Assembly: GCA_034190875.2 (NCBI GenBank)
Contig: CM067344.1
Location: 66,315,057 to 66,379,056 of the forward strand
Direction of reading: 5' to 3'
DNA length: 64,000 nucleotides
Source: Urechis unicinctus
Lineage: Eukaryota; Annelida; Polychaeta; Xenopneusta; Urechidae
Numbering within the stretch: the stretch's first letter is position 1; each line of letters begins with the position of its first letter. Shown here piece by piece: positions 57,047 to 64,000 of the stretch. The notes beneath the pieces were generated by a model that made no database searches, had not been told where the DNA came from, and saw nothing but the letters and a program-made list of their open reading frames with translations. Both the position numbers and the translations under genes were made by a program.

Positions 57047-59320
57047 TAAACCAACACATCCTACACTTGTAAATATAATCAGATAAAACTAGATACAAAG
57101 ACAAAGGATGCTTTAAAGACTTGTTTCTAAAATGAATCGATTGTTACCCATTCTTAGCATTGGGGAAAACAAATAATCGATAATTTTGGCGATATATTGG
57201 CAGTTTGTAATGTGTCGATTACTATCACGCATGTGCTATTGTCATTTGATGTGAATATCGCTCATTAACAGATAGTCTTCTGCTTCGATATATAATAGTG
57301 TCTACCATGTTGTATATAAGGTTTGCGTTTCACGTTTATGTCAAAATCGAGCTACTTAAAATGTAATCGTACGAAACATATGGTCAAGAGCCCGTGGATG
57401 AAGCATTACAGTTCAGCTGATGTACGACCAGAATGGTAATGGGAATATATTCTTTAAGGTAAGACAAAATTAAATCTTTGTGCATATTATACTACCCCAA
57501 TCACAATATACGAGTTTTAGAATCGATGGTATATGTCTTGTCATATACCAAACAAAATCACATTCCTTCGTCCTAAAAAAAAAATCCCTTTCATAAAAAA
57601 AACTATTCTTATGTATAAAACTCTCTTCTAACGAGAAACGAAACACCTGCCTGGTGGGCACGATCAGAGAGCCTAGTACACCTGCCAACATCACAACGAG
57701 TGAGTAATCTCAAATAAACGCCCCATTCTGTTGAGCCTAAGATTAACTGAACATTTGTTCCTCTGTCAGGGATATAAATCCAGTGCTCTACGTTTCTGGT
57801 CGACTTTTATTCATGATTTCACTGACCAGTTAACAGAATACTATGAAGTCGCGTACCACTCAGAGCGGTTCAAAGGTTGCATACCATACAGAACCATTTA
57901 CGGGCTTCACACCATACAGAGCGGCTCAGATGTCGCATACCATACAGAGCACATACCTCACAGGCTGCGTACTATACAGAGCGGTTCACAGGCTGCGTAC
58001 AACAATGAGCCAATTACAGGTAGCGTACCACATCGAGTCACTCAGGGACCGGGTACAGAGCCAATGGGACACCACTCAGGACATCAAGGTACCAGACAGT
58101 TAACAAAGTCCACACGGACAGTCAATAACACTCAGGCGCCAAGTGCGCATGCGCCGCGCCATTAACCACATGTCAACGCCTCACGCGTAACAGGTGGAAG
58201 GAGGAGTTCCAGACAATTCTGCAAACAAACTACGCAGTTCAATGAATATCGACCACAAGTAGTTTCTTGACATCTGTGACCAACGCTCTGGCATGTACAA
58301 CCAGCGCTGGTCTGCAACACGCATTCTCACGGTTAATAATTGCTTACTGTCTAGGCAGTTGGCCAGCACACGCAGGAGCGCTTGATCCCGGCTAGCCTCA
58401 CGTAAGGCATCTGTCCTGATGGAATTGCTGGTATATTGATTCGGGGGTGCAGAGATGGGGGTGCCTGAGGGTTGGGAGAGGGGGTGTGTGGGGGAAGGGA
58501 GAGGGGGAACCTGAGGGTGCAAGAACTGTCAAGTGGATTTGCTTGCAATAACGTTGCATTAGATAGGTCACATGTCCCGCTTGATGTAAGGACCAGAGCA
58601 GGTGACGGAGGGCGGTGTGGAGAAGGCTGTTACAGCAGTGTATATGGGCATGTCTTTCTCAGGAAGGAGGAAAGCATGAACAACAAAATCCCGGATGAAG
58701 CTTCCGAGGATTGAGATATTGTAGAAAGAATTGAAGAGGGGACAGAGCGTATGGGGAGGTTCAGAAAAAAGGAGTGAGACGGATGGGGTGAAGGGGTAGG
58801 GGGGGGGGGCAGAAAAGAGAGGGGGTTGAAGGAGAAGGTAGAGTGTTGGGAAGGGGTGGGTGGGAGCGAGAGAGAGATGGGAGAGAGAGATGGAGAGAGA
58901 GAGAGTGGATGTGGGGGCGGACTTTACGGCGAAAGAATGAGATATTGAGCTGTACGATAATAGGCTGTATTGTATTCCTAAATCACGGTTGGCCACTTTA
59001 CTTAATGTACGTAAGTTCATGGTAAAGTACACAATCATTTCTGCGAACGCGTTGCTTTATCGAATAATATTGCCCGAGAACATGTTAAGTACAGGATATG
59101 TGACTCTAGTTGCACGCACTAACCTGTTGATCCGCATGCAAAGGATAGTCATGTCAATTTACTTGGAAAACATTGGTCGGGTTTTCCACGAATCACCAAG
59201 TCGATGACGTGAGAACGCATGGCTGCAACAGCTTGTACATATGTCGCAACGCGTTCGTTTTTCGGATTCTCTGTCAACGGTTTCCCTGTCATGAAACCTA
59301 GCTATTCCTGAGGCAATCAA
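57047..59320 (-). other. Cav3 intron, 5' part within window
   Basis: No exon for domain I S1-S5 was recognised. A loose repeat of CATACAGAGCGG/GGCTGCGTAC blocks lies at about 57845-58060, and G- or GA-rich tracts at about 58790-58905. Confidence 0.65.
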
Positions 59321-59329
59321 TGTTGCTAG

Positions 59330-62300
59330 TGTTTTTGGTTTCTGTTACTAAATTTTTATTGCTTTATGACAACCAACTGTTGCTAGTGTTGGTGTTTTAT
59401 GTAACAATAAACTGTTGCTAGTGTTGGTGATTTATATAACAATAAACTGTTGGTAGAGTTGTTGATTTATACATTAAAAAACTGTTGCTAGAGTTGGTGT
59501 TTCATGTAACAATAAACTGTTGCTAGTGTTGGTGTTTCATGTAACAATAAACTGTTGCTAGTGTTGGTGTTTCATGTAACAATAAACTGTTGCTAGTGTT
59601 GGTGTTTTCATGTAACAATAAACTGTTGCTAGTGTTGGTGTTGGTGTAACAATAAAACAATAGTGTTGGTGTTGTAACAATAAACTGTTGGTGTTTCATG
59701 TAACAATAAACTGTTGCTAGTGTTGGTGTTTCATGTAACAATAAACTGTTGCTAGTGTTGGTGTTTCATGTAACAATAAACTAAAAAAGTGTTGTGTTTC
59801 ATGTAACAATAAACTGTTGCTAAACTGTTGGTGTTTTCATGTAACAATAAACTGTTTCTGTGTTGGTGTTTCAATAAATGTAACAATAAACTGTTGCTAG
59901 TGTTGGTGTTTCATGTAACAATAAACTGTTGCTAGTGTTGGTGTTTCATGTAACAATAAACTGTTGCTAGTGTTGGTGTTTCATGTAACAATAAACTGTT
60001 GCTAGTGTTGGTGTTTCATGTAACAATAAACTGTTGCTAGTGTTGGTGTTTTATGTAACAATAAACTGTTGCTGGTGTTTTCATGTAACAATAAACTGTT
60101 GCTAGTGTTGGTGTTTCATGTAACAATAAACTGTTGCTAGTGTTGGTGTTTCATGTAACAATAAACTGTTGCTGTTATGTAAACAAACTGTGTTGGTTGT
60201 TTTATGTAACAATAAACTGTTGCTAGTGTTGGTGTTTCATGTGTAACAATAAACTGTTTTCATGTAACAATAAACTGTTGCTAGTGTTGGTGTTTTATGT
60301 AACAATAAACTGTTGCTGGTGTTGCGTGTTTCATGTAACAATAAACTGTTGCTAGTGTTGGTGTTTCATGTAACAATAAACTGTTGCTAGTGTTGGTGTT
60401 TCATGTAACAATAAACTGTTGCTCACATGTAACAATAAACTGTTGCTAGTGTTGGTGTTTCATGTAACAATAACTGTTGTTGCTGGTGTTTTCATGTAAC
60501 AATAAACTGTTGCTGGTGTTGGTGTTTTATGTAACAATAAACTGTTGCTCACATGTAACAATAAACTGTTGTTGTTGGTTTTATGTAAACATAAAAACTA
60601 TGTGCTCACATGTCATGTAACAATAAACTGTTGCTAGTGTTGGTGTTTTATGTAACAATAAACTGTTTCTGGTGTTGGTGTTTTATGTAACAATAAACTG
60701 TTTCTGGTGTTGGTGTTTCATGTAACAATAAACTGTTGCTAGTGTTGGTGTTTTCATGTAACAATAACAAAACTGTTGCTAGTGTTGGTGTTTGTAACAA
60801 TAAACTGTTTCATGTAACAATAAACTGTTTCTGGTGGCTCACATGTAACAATAAACTGTTGCTAGTGTTGGTGTTTCATGTAACAATAAACTGTTGCTAG
60901 TGTTGGTGTTTCATGTAACAATAAACTGTTGCTAGTGTTGGTGTTTATGTAACAATAAACTAAGTGTTGGTGTTTTCATGTAACAATAAAACTGTTGCTC
61001 ACATGTAACTATAAACTGTTGCTAGTGTTGGTGTTTTATGTAACAATAAACTGTTGCTAGTGTTGGTGTTTCATGTAACAATAAACTGTTGCTTGTGTTG
61101 GTGTTTCATGTAACAATAAACTGTTGCTCACATGTAACAATAAACTGTTGCTAGTGTTGGTGTTTCATGTAACAATAAACTGTTGCTAGTGTTGGTGTTT
61201 CATGTAACTATAAACTGTTGCTAGTGTTGGTGTTTTATGTAACAATAAACTGTTGCTTGTGTTGGTGTTTTATGTAACAATAAACTGTTGCTCACATGTA
61301 ACAATAAACTGTTGCTAGTGTTGGTGTTTCATGTAACAATAAACTGTTGCTGGTGTTGGTGTTTCATGTAACAATAAACTGTTGCTTGTGTTGGTGTTTT
61401 ATGTAACAATAAACTGTTGCTCACATGTAACAATAAACTGTTGCTAGTGTTGGTGTTTTATGTAACAATAAACTGTTGCTTGTGTTGGTGTTTTATGTAA
61501 CAATAAACTGTTGCTCACATGTAACAATAAACTGTTGCTAGTGTTGGTGTTTTATGTAACAATAAACTGTTGCTCACATGTAACAATAAACTGTTGCTAG
61601 AGTTGGTGTTTTATGTAACAATAAAACTGTTGCTCACATGTAACAATAAACTGTTGCTAGTGTTGGTGTTTTATGTAACAATAAACTGTTTCTGGTTTTG
61701 GTGTTTCATGTAACAATAAACTGTTGCTAGTGTTGGTGTTTTATGTAACAATAAACTGTTGCTGGTGTTGGTGTTTTATGTAACAATAAACTGTTGCTAG
61801 TGTTGGTGTTTCATGTGTCAACAATAAAAACTGTTGCTAGTGTTGGTGTTTCATGTAACATAAACTGTTGCTCACATGTAAACATAAACTGTTGTTAACT
61901 GTTTGTTTATGTAACAATAAACTGTTGCTAGTGTTGGTGTTTTCATGTAACAATAAACTGTTGCTGTGTGTGTGTGTTTTCATGTAACAATAAACTGTTG
62001 CTGTGTTGGTGTTTTCATGTAACAATAAAACTAGTGTTGGTGTTTCATGTAACAATAAACTGTTGTTGCTGTGTTGGTGTTTTCATGTAACAATAAACTG
62101 TTGCTAGTGTTGGTGTTTTATGTAACAATAAACTGTTGCTAGTGTTGGTGTTTTATGTAACAATAAACTGTTGCTAGTGTTGTGTTTTGCTATGTGTTTT
62201 ATGTAACATGTAACAATAAACTGTTGCTAGTGTTGGTGTTTCATGTAACAATAAACTGTTGCTAGTGTTGGTGTTTCATGTAACAATAAACTGTTGCTGT

Positions 62301-64000
62301 GTATAAACTGTTGGTGTTGTAACAATGTAACAATAAAAACTGTGCTTAGTTGTTGGTGTTTTATGTAACAATAAAACTGTTTGTGTGTGTTTATGTAACA
62401 ATAACATGTGCTCAATAACAATACTGTTGCTAGTGTTGGTGTTTCATGTAACAATAAACTGTTGCTAGTGTTGGTGTTTCATGTAACAATAAACTGTTCT
62501 CTGTGTTGTGTTGTATGTAACAATAAACTGTTGCTGTTGGTGTTTCATGTAACAATAAACTGTTGCTAGTGTTGGTGTTTTATGTAACAATAAACTGTTG
62601 CTCACATGTAATAATTAACTGTTGCTAGTGTTGGTGTTTCATGTAACAATAAACTGTTGCTGCTCACATGTTTCATGTAACAATAAACTGTTGCTAGAGT
62701 TGGTGTTTTATGTAACAATAACTGTTGCTGCTATGTTGGTGTTTATGTAACAAAAAGCTGGTGTCACATGTAACAATAAACTGTTGCTGTGTTGGTGTTT
62801 CATGTAACAATAAACTGTTGCTAGTGTTGGTGTTTTTATGTAACAATAAACTGTTGCTTGTGTTGGTGTTTTATGTAACAATAAACTGTTGCATGTGTTG
62901 TTGGTGTTTTATGTAACAATAAACTGTTGCTGTGCTCACATGTAATATAAACTGTTGCTAGTGTTGGTGTTTTATGTAACAATAAACTGTTTTTTTATGT
63001 AACAATAAACTGGTGTTTTATGTAACAATAAAACTGTTGCTCACATGTACTTATTGTAACAACTGTTGCTAGTGTTGGTGTTTTATGTAACAATAAACTG
63101 TTGCTTTGTGGTGTTTTATGTAACAATAAACTGTTGCTCACATGTTTCATGTAATAAACTGTTGCTAGTGTTGGTTTTTATGTAACAATGTAAATGTTGT
63201 TGTAACAATAAACTGTGTCACATGTAACAATAACTGTTGTGTTTCACATGTAACAATAAAACTGTTGCTCACATGGTGTGTTTGTTGGTTGGTCACATGT
63301 AACAATAAACTGTTGCTAGTGTTGGTGTTCAATGTAACAATAAACTGTTGCAGTGTTGGTGTTTCATGTAACAAAAACTGTGTTGGTCACATGTATGTAA
63401 CAATAAAACTGTTGCTAGTGTTGGTGTTTATGTAACATAAACTGTTGCTAGTGTTGTGTTTTCATGGTGTTTCATGTAACAATGTTGCTAGTGTTGTTTC
63501 ATGTGTAAACTGTTTCATGTTCATGTTTTCATAAACTGTTGCTAGTGTTGGTGTTTCATGTAAAAATAAACTGTTGCTAGTGTTGGTGTTTTCATGTAAC
63601 AATAAACTGTTGCTGTGTTGGTGTTCATGTAACAATAAACTGTTGCTAGTGTTGGTGTTTCATGTAACAATAAAATGTTGCTCACATGTAATATAAACTG
63701 TTGCATGTTGGTGTTTCATGTAACATAAACTGTCGTGTTGGTTTGTAATAATCAAAAACTGTTGGTGTTTTGTTGTTGCTGGTGTTTCATGTAACAATAA
63801 ACTGTTGCTCATCATAACATAAACTGTTGTTAGTGTTGGTGTTTTCATGTAACAATAAACTTGCTTGTGTTGGTGTGTTTCATGTAACAATAAACTGTTG
63901 CTAGTGTTGGTGTTTTATGTAACAATAAACTGTTGCTCACATGTAACAATAAACTGTTGCTAGTGTTGGTGTTTTATGTAACAATAAACTGTTGCTCACA
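59330..64000. repeat. 35-bp minisatellite array, over 4.6 kb, cut by the window end
   Basis: Dominant unit TGTTGCTAGTGTTGGTGTTT then CATGTAACAATAAAC (35 bp), mixed with a 24-bp short form in which TGTTGCTCACATGTAACAAT replaces the middle. On the order of 130 copies. Many copies carry small insertions, deletions or truncations, densest at about 62160-62420 and 63170-63800. Lies in the presumed Cav3 5' intron. Confidence 0.97.

Noticed and set aside
59330-64000. CRISPR-like look of a repeat array with about 35-bp period
   Set aside because: There are no unique spacers; units abut directly, and the DNA is animal nuclear.
59330-64000. TGTAACAATA in each unit resembles a PUF-protein RNA site
   Set aside because: It is on the strand opposite the only gene here, and no transcript from that strand is supported.

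Overview
This is animal nuclear DNA holding the 3' parts of two multi-exon, nervous-system-type genes that converge tail to tail. On the + strand is the 3' part of a Caskin gene (CASK-interacting scaffold with tandem SAM domains): eight exons between 7045 and 17575, adding up to 2718 nt (905 codons plus stop) in one unbroken reading frame. On the - strand is a Cav3 (T-type, low-voltage-activated) calcium channel alpha1 gene. Its visible exons run from 56554 down to 21680, from the domain I extracellular loop to the C-terminus; one isoform path sums to 7168 nt (about 2388 residues) with every splice phase agreeing. The N-terminus and domain I S1-S5 of the channel, and the ankyrin/SH3 part of Caskin, lie outside the window or were not found.

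The Cav3 gene carries two pairs of alternative exons. One pair, in the domain II turret, resembles the alternative turret exons known from molluscan Cav3. The other pair (54613-54705 and 54452-54544, 93 bp each, 68 bp apart) encodes the domain I pore loop itself. One copy has the canonical filter glutamate (LEGW); the other has alanine (LAGW) and also loses a second acid four residues on. The gene could therefore encode a T-type channel with either an EEDD or an AEDD selectivity filter. I do not recall such an arrangement for Cav3, and it is the main result. The domain II pair suggests a protostome, most likely a lophotrochozoan (mollusc, annelid, brachiopod and relatives); I cannot name the species.

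Layout: 1-7044 unrecognised, CpG-rich DNA, probably Caskin intron; 7045-17575 Caskin exons; 17576-21679 Caskin 3' UTR and intergenic DNA; 21680-56554 Cav3 exons with large introns; 56555-59320 Cav3 intron; 59330-64000 a 35-bp minisatellite array running off the end. Tandem repeats are unusually abundant, and at least three are seeded from exon-intron junctions (13054, 25650, 56554). CpG is strongly depleted from about 11.3 to 42.4 kb and frequent on both sides, which suggests mosaic gene-body methylation. No bacterial features, tRNA, rRNA or transposase genes were seen.

Function: Caskin is a scaffold that can bind CASK and polymerise through its SAM domains; Cav3 supplies low-threshold inward current. 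Both act in excitable cells, but their adjacency does not by itself show that they work together.
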